Under the pieces are notes generated by a model, which ran no database searches, was not told the DNA's origin, and saw only the letters and a program-made list of their open reading frames with translations. From CAZYSK01 sp964649415 (GTDB lineage Bacteria > Chloroflexota > Anaerolineae > B4-G1), in contig CAZYSK010000013.1 in the NCBI GenBank assembly GCA_964649415.1, positions 1 through 64,000 of the forward strand: 64,000 nucleotides of DNA. The letters run 5' to 3'. Shown one piece after another: positions 1 through 10,200 of the stretch; position 1 is the stretch's first letter, and the number at the start of each line of letters is the position of its first letter. A program made the translations under genes and the position numbers.

Positions 1-2602
1 CGTCGTGATGATCGTCTGTGCCCACGCCAGAGAGGTCGCTGTGAGCAACCTGCCCACCATCCCCCGCATCCCCAGTATGATCATGGTCCGGGACCGTTGA
101 GAGGGCGTCGGCGCCGCCATGGTCGTGCCTGGCGGAATGGTCACTGACATCCACTCCGTCTACGTCGCCTACGTTTGTAACCTCATTCGCACCCATATCC
201 AAATTACCGGACATGGCTCGAGTGCCGTCCTCTAGGAGGTATTGTGTGTGATCGTCGTCCGTGAGGCCGCCCAGGTCTCCGTGGTCGGTTACGGGCACCC
301 CTTCCAAGACCGCGTTTGCGGGCCGGATATCCAGGAAGTCGGCGTTCGAGATGTCTGTCTCGCCCTCCTGGAAGACGATCGCGGCGAGCGGAATGCAGCG
401 CGCCAGGCCGGGGGGAGTTACGGGGTTGTCCGCTGCTAGGGCCGCAGCTTTGTTGGCGAACGTCTCAATGGGGTAGATGTAGTTGATTTTGTTCAGGGAC
501 CAGTAGAACATCCCCCGTACCCACTGGTTGTTAGGAATGGGGATCAGGCCGGTCCCGTCGTCCGGGTCGTCGTAATTCGCCGTGTCCACGTCGTTCGCGG
601 ACCCAGAATCCCATGCGTCCGCCGCGTCGTGGAAGTGGGTTCGCATTGCGGTGTCCTTGCTGTTAGACGCGGCATGGGAACTGATGGTGTGGCCACCGAT
701 CACGAACACGATTGCGGTCATGACGACATCCAGGTCGCTTGCAGGATCAGAGGTGTAAGCAGACACGATGCCACCACTGATCACGCGCACCGGGAACATA
801 AGCTCAAGGGCAAAGGACACAGAGTATAGTCGGTCGTCTGCATCCTCGTCGTTCACCACGCCAACTATATCATCATCTTGCGCGCAGACTATGGCAACCA
901 GCACCTGGTCGCTGTCTGTTGGCTGCGTCGTGGAGACCTGGAGAGTGTCGTGAGACACACCCTCGTCAAAATAGATGTAGTTGGGGGAGTTGTTGGTCAT
1001 GGCCTGCGCGGCAGCCGAGTTGATCGAGTATACTGTGTTGTTGTAGTAAACTGTCCCGCTAGTCCAGTCCACATTCAGGCCGCCAGCATCCGTAACAACG
1101 CATCCTGTAGCGAGGCCCGGACTCCGACGCTCATACCTGATGTGGTCGTCATCGTTCAGGCCAAGAAGGTCGCCGTGTTCTAGGTGCGATATCCCCCAGA
1201 AGTCGCTCACGTCGGATGCGCCAGCACAACCTGCCGCGCCAGAGATCCACACCATGACATCCCCAGCAGATGGAGTTTCGTTATCCACGCAATTGCCGCG
1301 GATCCCCTTCACGGTGACAGCGCCGCCGGCCGCTACTTCTGCGTCCTGAGAGGCTGCAACGCTCTGCCAGGCCGCCCCGCTATCCACTAGGATGTGGCCT
1401 GCCGTCCCGGCTGCCGGGACACTCCCGGAGCCTCCCCCGGCACCCCCGCCTATGCCACACCAGTATGTGCCATCATAGATCAATAGTAGGTGGTCATCTG
1501 CGTCGTCCAGAGAGACGTTTGCGGCCCCCTGAAACCAGATATTGTCCTGGTTGTGGCGCACGACTACTGTGCGGGCACTGTCGGCAGCCTTGATGATCAG
1601 CAGGTTTCCAAGCACGCCCCCGTTGATCGTGTCCAGGTTGTCAGTGGCCGCATCCCCGTTAGTGTCGATAGAATGATACAGTTGGGTCCTGGTGACCGCG
1701 CCAGCGGCGTCAATAGTAAGTTCTGTAAAGTCTTCTGCTTCGAGCTCTTTGATCTGGCGCAGGTCCTGGCCACCCTCCGCGTCGGAGGAGTGGTCGTGCA
1801 CTGCGTCACTCCAGATGTCGTCCCAGTCGAGCTGGTCACCCTCACCGGCGCCACTATGGTCATGGTCTGGTAAAACGGTTCCGTCTGCCAGGTCCTGTAG
1901 CGCCCCCTCCACATCATTTCCGGCAAAGTGCCCGCCTGCATCCTCGATGCCGATCATGGAGGCGCCCTCTCCGTTCGCAGTAGAGGCGAGCTCTGTTTCG
2001 GTGCGGTAGCGGCCGTCCCAGGTTACGCTAGTGTTGTCTGTCCAGGACGACCAGGCAGAATACATTACATCGTTGTCGCCGAGCCACCGGATAGCCCGAA
2101 CCCGAAAATAGTACTGAGTTGGGTTGCCGGTATCGGTGTCTGCGTCTACTATCGGATACCGATAGTATGACCCGCGAGTGACCAGGGCGTCGGTCGCGCC
2201 GGAGGCGTCGGCCGAGGAGTTCGATTGCACCTGCCAGCAAATATCCTCGCCGGGGTAGGTATCCCACTGTACCCACAAGGCGCCAGGTACGGCCTTGACT
2301 GCCAAGTTGTTAGGTGGCGCGAGTATGCCGCGGTGGGACATGCGCGCCTTGAGCTCTTGTGATATCTTAGCCACGGCTATCACGCGTGCCAGGCGTTCGA
2401 CGCGCGCTACCAGAACCTCGTCGCCCACATCGAGGTCTACGCATGACCGGGTGCGCTGGCACACCGTGCCACCGCTTAGACGTACAGACACCGTGCGGGA
2501 CCCGCGAGAGTCCATGGCGATGACAGTCCCCACGTCGAACAGGGACGGAGACTCCTGCCTGATCATTTTACGTATGACATTTACGTCTTGGGCATTAAGC
2601 AT
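1..2602 (-). CDS. Tail fibre / receptor-binding protein, 3' end outside window
   Basis: The frame is open from an ATG at 2602 to the left edge, giving about 867 codons with no stop, so the C-terminus is missing. Residues 1-90 look like a small beta domain that joins the tail tip. Residues about 95-190 resemble a fibronectin type III fold (W-x-Q-W-D, Y-Y-F-R-V-R-A). Near residues 770-815 there is the L-T-D-D-D-H-T-Q-Y segment followed by R-A-M-S-G-N-L, a hallmark of phage tail fibres and tail appendages. Several D-H-D-H clusters follow and precede it. The start overlaps the stop of the upstream tail gene by 8 nt. Being the last gene of the tail module fits a host-contact role. The function as a fibre is well supported by the motif; the receptor is unknown. 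Confidence 0.8.
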   Translation of the reverse strand, partial: MLNAQDVNVIRKMIRQESPSLFDVGTVIAMDSRGSRTVSVRLSGGTVCQRTRSCVDLDVGDEVLVARVERLARVIAVAKISQELKARMSHRGILAPPNNLAVKAVPGALWVQWDTYPGEDICWQVQSNSSADASGATDALVTRGSYYRYPIVDADTDTGNPTQYYFRVRAIRWLGDNDVMYSAWSSWTDNTSVTWDGRYRTETELASTANGEGASMIGIEDAGGHFAGNDVEGALQDLADGTVLPDHDHSGAGEGDQLDWDDIWSDAVHDHSSDAEGGQDLRQIKELEAEDFTELTIDAAGAVTRTQLYHSIDTNGDAATDNLDTINGGVLGNLLIIKAADSARTVVVRHNQDNIWFQGAANVSLDDADDHLLLIYDGTYWCGIGGGAGGGSGSVPAAGTAGHILVDSGAAWQSVAASQDAEVAAGGAVTVKGIRGNCVDNETPSAGDVMVWISGAAGCAGASDVSDFWGISHLEHGDLLGLNDDDHIRYERRSPGLATGCVVTDAGGLNVDWTSGTVYYNNTVYSINSAAAQAMTNNSPNYIYFDEGVSHDTLQVSTTQPTDSDQVLVAIVCAQDDDIVGVVNDEDADDRLYSVSFALELMFPVRVISGGIVSAYTSDPASDLDVVMTAIVFVIGGHTISSHAASNSKDTAMRTHFHDAADAWDSGSANDVDTANYDDPDDGTGLIPIPNNQWVRGMFYWSLNKINYIYPIETFANKAAALAADNPVTPPGLARCIPLAAIVFQEGETDISNADFLDIRPANAVLEGVPVTDHGDLGGLTDDDHTQYLLEDGTRAMSGNLDMGANEVTNVGDVDGVDVSDHSARHDHGGADALSTVPDHDHTGDAGDGGQVAHSDLSGVGTDDHHD

Positions 2603-3797
2603 TTAGACACTCTCTAGTCTGCAAGATCGATCTAAGCACATAGACGATATCGTTTTCCCGAGCAACGCGGTATGATATAACGCTGACACGCCAATTGGTG
2701 CTGCCGTAGGTGATTATATCCTCTGGCTCTAACACAGGATTTGGGGCCATGTTGAACGTGTAGGCGTGTGCGTCCTCATACACCTGCTTGTGGCGCCGGG
2801 ACGCCCGCGCAGACGTTTCGCTCTCAGAGAGGGCGTTTGGATCCGACTCGACGGCGAATATGTGTCCCTGCGTGGCCTCAGAAGTGCGAAAGTTCTCGAT
2901 CTCATGCAGCGCTCCCACTAGCCGCAGGTGGGTCGGCGGGTAGATCTGGAGGCTCTCTGACACGGTAACCGGCCGATCAGAAGGAACTGTCCAGTCGGAG
3001 TCCGTGCCGGCCTCTCGCCATACCTTAACCGATCCGTCGTAGCGGGCCTGCGCCCGGATCTTGTCATGCCCCGCCACTCGGCCATACCCGGCCGACACGG
3101 CCTCTCCCGGGTCCACCGAGGCCCACTCTATCAACTGGTGTAATTGCGGCACTACCAGGCCATTGAAGGTGATCGTGTCGGATCCGTATACAGCGAACCC
3201 GAGGAGCGCGCCCCCATGGTCCTCGTCGTACTCCATCGTGTGCGTGAGAAGGTGCTTGTCGTCAAACCAAAGCATCACAGAGGCGTCGTCGATCGTGTCT
3301 ATTGAACTGTACCGGCGCGGCCATACAGCCACGGTGACGGCGGCCGCCCCGGTCTCCGCCATTGGCAAGCTGACAAGTACTGTCTCGACCCCCAAGTCAA
3401 GCTGCGACACCCCAACCGCGGTAGAAGTCCACCATATCATATATCCATCGTATGCCGAGTCGCAGTTGAAGAGAAATGCGCCCCGGTCACCAGTCTTCGT
3501 GAACGACGCAACAAATCCCACGCTCGTTGCCGTGCGATACCTGACTTTGTACCACTGTGCGGCACCACCCCCAACCCCGTACAGAAGACCGCCGCTTGTG
3601 TACCAGGTGCCTTCTGCCCCCTCTAGGCTTACAACGGACGGCGTGGATGTATCGACGTCGAAGGCCTCGTTGATCCATGTCGCGAACTCCACATCATGGA
3701 TCCCAGCGAATGCCAGGCAGCGCTGGATCCCCACCTCCTGGGTGGTGGGCAGTCGGTCGTCATGGCATTGAAGTCCCTTGTATTTCGAGTTACTCAT
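2595..3797 (-). CDS. Tail-tip structural protein (unknown subtype)
   Basis: 400 residues. The central part (about 85-230) is rich in beta strands and aromatic residues and could be a concanavalin/LamG-like fold. The C-terminal part (about 290-400) is mixed and ends in a segment like those of siphovirus baseplate or tail-tip proteins. It lies between the large tail protein upstream and the fibre gene downstream, with 8-nt overlaps at both ends, so it is almost certainly made with them. No catalytic motif is visible. A tail-tip or fibre-attachment role is inferred from position only. Confidence 0.6.
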   Translation of the reverse strand: MSNSKYKGLQCHDDRLPTTQEVGIQRCLAFAGIHDVEFATWINEAFDVDTSTPSVVSLEGAEGTWYTSGGLLYGVGGGAAQWYKVRYRTATSVGFVASFTKTGDRGAFLFNCDSAYDGYMIWWTSTAVGVSQLDLGVETVLVSLPMAETGAAAVTVAVWPRRYSSIDTIDDASVMLWFDDKHLLTHTMEYDEDHGGALLGFAVYGSDTITFNGLVVPQLHQLIEWASVDPGEAVSAGYGRVAGHDKIRAQARYDGSVKVWREAGTDSDWTVPSDRPVTVSESLQIYPPTHLRLVGALHEIENFRTSEATQGHIFAVESDPNALSESETSARASRRHKQVYEDAHAYTFNMAPNPVLEPEDIITYGSTNWRVSVISYRVARENDIVYVLRSILQTRECLNA

Positions 3798-6700
3798 GCT
3801 TGATATACTGAATCGGCGCTGCCGACCCCCTCGCGGATCCGTCTACCCCCATCCAATTTACGTTGATTGCCGTTGCCCAATCCCCCGTTCGGTCATAGAA
3901 ATTAGTGAATCGGTCATTTGTCCATACGATGACATTGCGCTCTGGATTGACTGTAATGTTGTATAGTGTTCTCGTTGCCCAGGCGACCTCGTTGGCATTC
4001 TGGCGTGTAAAGATCGCGCGCCCTGACCCCATACCGGAATGCCCAAACACGGTGCCCGCTGCCGCCACGCTAGTCGTCCCAGTCCCAAGATACAAATCCC
4101 CGTCATTATGATACAGCAACAAACCACCAAGTGCATCTACTCCATGTTCGCCGGTGCCGCCCCCGGTTGGCGTAACTACCAAGGAGGCCGGGTTATAGCC
4201 AGAGTAGATATAGCCGTTCCATGTTTGTACAAACCCCTTGCATACAGCACGTACCACCTGCCCGTCACTATGTCCGCTACTCACCCAGTCTGTGTACGTA
4301 CCCGCCGACCATAACAGCCCGTCCGCGCACCCGCCTGCATAACAGCCAAACCTCGGCACGCCATCCTCTGCGTATGCGGCGTAGCCGCAGCCTGTATTCC
4401 TAACCGTGACATTGCAGACGCTGGCGCTATATGCTGCAAACCTGGTGTAACTTAACCCCCCGGCTGTTCCAGAGAAGTAGCCACACAGCACATAATTGAA
4501 GTTTGCCCAGCCTATGTATACGGTGCCATCTGGTCCAATGTCCAGGGCCCCGAATGTGCCGCTCCCATCATCGCCCGTCGCTGCGGCGCGCCCGGCCGCC
4601 GTGCTCATGATTTGCGTCCATCTAATTGGGCTTGCCTCTATATCTACTGTGTAGTACACACCGTCAGACGTTGTGCACCAGGCCTGCTGCGACGGCCCAA
4701 GTGCGATGCGATAGAGGGTCCCGGACAGTCCGCTGCTAATGTTTTCCCAGTTCGCGTCCTCATCCACATCGAAGAAATTCGAGCTCCTGCCAACATACGT
4801 TTGGTCGTACAGAATCATGCCGTATTCGTGCTCTACGCCGGGCACCGGCCAGGGGATCGGATCCCATGATGGCCAATCATCGGCATCAGAGTAGCTGTAT
4901 CCCACCAGGCCGAACTTTCCAGTCCACGCACCGATAAACTCGCTCTCTGGCGACAGGACGCCGTCTAACTCGCCATCTCCGCTGTCCCATGCCAGCGCGG
5001 TGTAGGTTATACCGTCCGTGCTTGTGTAGACATAGATCATCCCGTAGTGCACACGAGCCCAAATGTAGTACCAATTTGACCCGTCGATGGTCCAGCCCAT
5101 GGCGGCAGAGGCGGCCAGGGTTGTCTCTATGCCGCCAGCCATCTTTTTTAAGCGGATCACGTCGTCGTCTGCGTAGTAGGACGCGTGAAAGAAATTGTCC
5201 TTATCATAAATGTGAAATGCTACACCGGCATACTCTTCTTTGTCGGTGTAGTTAAGCTGAAACCCGGTGCGCGCAGACCCACTGAGCGCATTAGACACAA
5301 ACGTGCTCACAGCTAGGGCCTGCATATTCGCAGAAACGAGGTCGCACTCCCCACCGGATGCCTTCCAGGATCCCAGGTACGGCGCCGTGTGCCGCAGCCC
5401 CCCGTATCCCGTACCAGTAGGGTCATTATAGGCGTCACGGCCGGCTTGCTGCCCGGGCCATTCTGCTGCGAAGTCGGACCTGATACGATTGAGCCTGCTC
5501 AGTCTGTCGCTGGTGGCCAGCTTGAGTTGGCGCTGCGGCATTTGCAGTGTGTCCTGCCACTGTACCAGATCCTCGGTAGACGTCTGTACCTGCAATGCGG
5601 ACCCAGAGTAGTACCCCAGATGATATACAGCCTCAACGCGGTCCTCTGTCTTGGCAAGCGTACCGCTTAGTACGTCTGCCGGATTGGAGAGCGCCACGCT
5701 CGTGTTACGAATGTTAGCCGCGTTTGACTCAAGTCCAATGACGTAGTCAGTGACATCCGTTGCTGTCGGAGACTGGCCAGCCCACGTTGTCATGGGGCTG
5801 CGCTTCGTCTCATTCACACCCACGACATACAAATAGTCGTTGTCACGTGGCAGGATCACACAGGGAGACGCCTCACCCTCGATAAACTCCGGGAACTCCC
5901 AGTTGTCGCCATCCATTGATCTCATGACGGCGGTCTTTGTGTAAGTGTAATCCCCAGTGCCTCCCCGGCGCATGTACGTGCACCAGGCATAGCCTCCCTC
6001 AAATGAGAGCCTGAGATGCTGCCTGGATGGGTACACTTCGATATTGTCGATCACGTCCATGGCGTCATGGTCTGACCAGCGCCCCCCGGACTCCCAAAAC
6101 CGGACGATGCCTTGTACTCTATTGACCACGGACGTTACTTGTGTTCCTACTGCCCTGGAGCTCAGGTACGGCGACATTTCTGCGGCAAACATGATCAGAT
6201 CCTTGCCGCCCACAGTTGCGGCATCCATGGCATAGATAGGGAATGGCCAATAGACGTCGCTGTCCGTATTGCTCCATGAGGCGCCAGAATACTCGTAGTA
6301 ATGCAGTTTGTGGTTTGCGCTCGACGTCGAGGTGACGTAGTGTACCTTGGTGTGGGATGTCGCGGCGAGATGCTCGCAGTTTGTTGCGGCTCCGACATCG
6401 ACCTCTGCCCCGAATACCGCGGGGGCTGCACCGATGCTGTCGCACTTTCTGTAACAGATTCTGTCGTTAGTATTGACGTAAAAGAGGTATACCTCACTCC
6501 CATTGGCAACAAGAGATGGCTTAACCTTATACTTGGCGCCCGTAAGCGTAATCGTCGCGGCTTGCCACGTGTAATCGGACCCAACTTCAGACTGTAATGT
6601 TTCCACGATAGTGCTAACGGTGGAATCCGAGACACAGGATACGTCAGCTTGCTCAGCACTGTACGCGCGTACAAGCCATGTAGACGCCTGGATGGCGTCA

Positions 6701-6849
6701 AACCAATCACCGCTACGGGATTCGGTATCATGGGACGACCAGACAGGCCCGCTTCGCTGGAGCTCTACTTTAATGGAGATGTCTCCAGTAGCAGCCTGTA
6801 CCGCCGCGTAGTTCGCAGCGCTTAACCCGCTTTCGGCTTGAGTGATCAT
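3790..6849 (-). CDS. Large tail-tip protein with beta-propeller-like repeats
   Basis: 1019 residues. Two regions (about 100-330 and 690-960) hold repeated short segments such as V-Y-I-G-W and S-x-D-G-x-Y-Y, like BNR/Asp-box or other beta-propeller blades. The middle (about 500-660) looks like a concanavalin-type carbohydrate-binding fold (Y-A-G-V-A-F-H-I-Y-D). Position after the tape measure and the small tail protein and before the fibre suggests a tail-tip protein that binds surface glycans, perhaps an enzyme. Its start overlaps the upstream stop (ATGA). I see no clear sialidase active site, so enzymatic activity is not claimed. Confidence 0.6.
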   Translation of the reverse strand: MITQAESGLSAANYAAVQAATGDISIKVELQRSGPVWSSHDTESRSGDWFDAIQASTWLVRAYSAEQADVSCVSDSTVSTIVETLQSEVGSDYTWQAATITLTGAKYKVKPSLVANGSEVYLFYVNTNDRICYRKCDSIGAAPAVFGAEVDVGAATNCEHLAATSHTKVHYVTSTSSANHKLHYYEYSGASWSNTDSDVYWPFPIYAMDAATVGGKDLIMFAAEMSPYLSSRAVGTQVTSVVNRVQGIVRFWESGGRWSDHDAMDVIDNIEVYPSRQHLRLSFEGGYAWCTYMRRGGTGDYTYTKTAVMRSMDGDNWEFPEFIEGEASPCVILPRDNDYLYVVGVNETKRSPMTTWAGQSPTATDVTDYVIGLESNAANIRNTSVALSNPADVLSGTLAKTEDRVEAVYHLGYYSGSALQVQTSTEDLVQWQDTLQMPQRQLKLATSDRLSRLNRIRSDFAAEWPGQQAGRDAYNDPTGTGYGGLRHTAPYLGSWKASGGECDLVSANMQALAVSTFVSNALSGSARTGFQLNYTDKEEYAGVAFHIYDKDNFFHASYYADDDVIRLKKMAGGIETTLAASAAMGWTIDGSNWYYIWARVHYGMIYVYTSTDGITYTALAWDSGDGELDGVLSPESEFIGAWTGKFGLVGYSYSDADDWPSWDPIPWPVPGVEHEYGMILYDQTYVGRSSNFFDVDEDANWENISSGLSGTLYRIALGPSQQAWCTTSDGVYYTVDIEASPIRWTQIMSTAAGRAAATGDDGSGTFGALDIGPDGTVYIGWANFNYVLCGYFSGTAGGLSYTRFAAYSASVCNVTVRNTGCGYAAYAEDGVPRFGCYAGGCADGLLWSAGTYTDWVSSGHSDGQVVRAVCKGFVQTWNGYIYSGYNPASLVVTPTGGGTGEHGVDALGGLLLYHNDGDLYLGTGTTSVAAAGTVFGHSGMGSGRAIFTRQNANEVAWATRTLYNITVNPERNVIVWTNDRFTNFYDRTGDWATAINVNWMGVDGSARGSAAPIQYIKHE

Positions 6850-7259
6850 GTTACAGTCGAGTCGTCAAGAATCTGAAATGTCACGTTCCAATACACGCCG
6901 GACGGGTCTATGTTCACGATGCCGCCCCGGTCAATCGAGAGGTACCCGGTGACCATGTTGTCCGTGATGTTTACGTCGTCGTGATAGTTTGGGATGAAGT
7001 AGACCTGCTTACCGATCAGCCCCCGAAGGGTGAGCATCTCTGTCAAAGACACGCGAACTGTAGCCTTGTCCTCCTCGAATTGGTACGGGTCTCCAGAGCC
7101 GTCCACGACACGATGCACGTGCAACCTGCCAGTCACGCTACGCTCGGACACCAGTGGAACGGTGGGCGTGTGGTCCCACGAGTCATGTAACACGTGGTAG
7201 GTTGCCACGGGTGGGTTTACTGTGTCCAGGTAGCAAATATCTTGTATGCCGTATGCCAT
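6846..7259 (-). CDS. Small tail protein downstream of tape measure
   Basis: 137 residues, all-beta in appearance, without signal peptide or membrane segment. It starts at a TAATG junction with the tape measure stop and ends in an ATGA overlap with the next tail gene. In siphoviruses this slot is usually held by a distal tail protein, but the protein is short for that family, so the assignment is by position only. Confidence 0.5.
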   Translation of the reverse strand: MAYGIQDICYLDTVNPPVATYHVLHDSWDHTPTVPLVSERSVTGRLHVHRVVDGSGDPYQFEEDKATVRVSLTEMLTLRGLIGKQVYFIPNYHDDVNITDNMVTGYLSIDRGGIVNIDPSGVYWNVTFQILDDSTVT

Positions 7260-10200
7260 TATCTGCCCCCAATCACGCCGCCGGTGGTATCCTGAGATCC
7301 AGGCGGGATGTTTTCGTAACCGGGTGGCCGGTAGTAGAGTGTGCTGTCATAGCTTGGCGTCGATGCGGCCGCGGCGCCCATTTTCGATAGCCAGTCAGAC
7401 GCGAGAGAGTTTGCGCGAGTCAGAGCGGTAATCAGGTTCTGTGCAAACACCCGCTGGAGGGCCACTGCGTTCTCCAGGCTCTGGTTGACCGCCATCTGCA
7501 CGGCATTGATCGCGCGGGTCTTCTCCTCGAGTTGCTTCTGCATGTCAAGCTGTTCACGCGCCATGTCGATGTTGAGGCGCGCCCCGTGCTCCCGGATATC
7601 CTGGAGCTCGTTCTCCAATGCCCTGCGTTGCTCGATGTAGCTTCTGTACCGGGACTGGTACTCGTCTTGCAGCTTGAACCGTTCTAGGAACTGTCGCTTC
7701 TCGCGCTCGAGATCTTCCTTGGCCCACTGCTCCCGGACATCCAGGCGCTCGCCCTGCGTCTCGAGACGGCCCATCCCCATCGCGTACTGGATGGTTTGGC
7801 GGTCCTGCTGCTTCATGAGGGCCCTGCGCTCGCGCCCGGTGGCGTAGCGCATCTTCTCTTGGATGTCCTCCTGCCCCCAGGCGTATTGGAGGGTCTGTTG
7901 AGCCCCCTGGAAGGCCAGGTCCTCGCGCTGCCAACCAAACTGGACCGGCGTGCGCTCAGCCTTGACTTGCCAGTTCTCCATAAACTGGCTGAACTGAAGT
8001 TGGCGCTGCTGCTGCTGGTATTGCTGGGTGAAGTCCTCCCAGATCCGACCCAGGTTGCGGAGTTCTCGTTGGATAGCGAAGGAGCCGCGCGTCTCGAACC
8101 CCTCGAAGTTGCCGCCGAATTGGGAAACCTCGCCCCATTGCTGCTTGCGCTCTGCCTGAGCGAACTGGAAGTCCTTGTACTCGTACTGGAGGCCCAACTG
8201 CTCACGCTGAAGGCCCCGGAGACCCTCTTCCTGCACCAGGCCCGCGTACTCACCCATCCTGCCCACATCGACGCCGCTCGCAGGTCGGAACCCCTCCAGG
8301 AACCCGCCGTACATCTCGGTGGTGCCCATCTTGAGGCCGCTCGATTCAGTGAGGGGGCGAAGCTCCTTGAACATCCCCTCTAGGGCACGTACACCAGAGG
8401 GGTCCGTATGACGAATCTCGTCCATGAGCGCCGTGAACGGCTCTGCGATCTGGCCGGCGACGTCGAACTGCATGGCTCCAACCTGTGCCGTGCCGCCACC
8501 GACGTTCCCTGCTCCAATCAGGTTGAGCATTTGCTGGTCGCCCTGCATGAAGCGAGTAAAGTTCTGCATGGCTTCGATGTTGCCCCCGAACCCCTCAGTA
8601 ATTCCGGCTCCAGTTAGGCCATATTGAGCCAGTTGGCCCTGGAGTCCCATTTGTGCCTGAAGGAGAGGCATCTGCTGAAGGCGCTGTTCCTCTACCGGGG
8701 CCGCCCCTTCTCCCAATTCCGGTTCGGCCGGCTCAAGGCCGAGCAGGCGCGCCTGTTGAGCTTGCGCCCCCCACTGGCCGAGTGCGGCCTGGCCCAGGGC
8801 ATCCAGGCGCTCGAGTTCTGGCTCACCGCGCCCGGTGTACCAGCGCCCCTCTTCTTCGTCCCACATTCTCTGCTGGCGACCGAAAGCCATCTCGCGCACT
8901 TCTTCGCCTTCCATGCCGAATTGGGTGAGGGGTTGCCACTGCCGGGCTATCCATTCAGAGCGCTGTGCCTGGCCGGGAGACACCGCAAGCTGCTGGTCCA
9001 TAACAGCCTGCCAGTTCGATGGGTCCATGCCCCACTGTTGCGCGACTTGTTGGAACTGTCCGGGCTGCATGCCGCGCATAGCCATCGCAGCAAACCTGGG
9101 ATCTCTGTAGACGTCTCGTATATTGGTCTCGTCGGGTGTAGCCTGCATCCAGGCCTGCGCCCCGGCCATCGCTTGCTCTGGCGCCATCCACTCGGGCGCG
9201 TAGAGGCGAGTAGCTTCTTGTACTGCTGCGAGGCGACCGGCGCCAGTCAGGCCTGCCAGTTCTCCCGATCTGAGTCGCTCTCCGTACGCTGTAAGTTCGA
9301 CTGGCGGGCCCTGAGTCGCCCCCCTGGAAAGATTGGGGCGCGCCCCTGGCGCGTACCTGCGATCGGACATAGCCGCCAGTCTGTAGTCCCAGCCGGCTGA
9401 CGGGCCCTGGGCAGCCGCGAGCGCCATCTTTTCCCTGTCGCCCATAGCCTGTTGTGAATAGCTTGTAGTGCCGTACAGGGCAGCCAGCGCCGCGATCGGT
9501 AGCCCAACGCCAGTGGCTGAGAGGCCGGCTATGCCGGCAAGGGAGCCACCCACCAGGCCGGCCCCGATCGCAGGTAGTCCAATGCCAGCGGCCTGCGCCA
9601 GTCCACCGCCAGTTACCCCCTGTTGCGCCCACCCCCATGCACCAAACGCAGCCTCGCCCACCTGCCCCTTAAACTGTTGCTGCTGGGCCTGGTAGGCCAT
9701 AAGCTGCATGGCCATATCTCCGCTGGCGACTTGACCCATTGGCATCCCGACAGACGCCACCTGTGCGGCGGCCATTTCTTGCTGTGCGGCGATCGGTATC
9801 TGGCCCATGGCGTACCCGCCAGTCATACCCCACAGCCGCTTGAGACGCATAAGTTCCCAGCCGCTCGTTACCCCTCTGACCATCTTGTCTGCGCCGCGTA
9901 GCGGCCCCCAGGCCCCGAGGGCACCCTTCTGCCACTCCGGCGTTCCTGCTGGCGGGCCACCCCGACCGCCGTCCCCACCATCTCCTCCCGCCGCCAGGCG
10001 ATTAAACTTGGCCTGCTGCATGAACTCGTCCATGCGGGCCAGGTTCTCCATTCCCGGGAGTACGTAGGTGCCACCCTCTTGCGCGGTCAGCGTTTCCCCG
10101 GCTCCCCGCAACTCCCGCATTTCCGCACCCTGCCATGTTTGCCGCAACCCACGCTCGACGTTTTTCTTCCATTGGAGCGTCTGGTTGGTGAGCTCCTTCA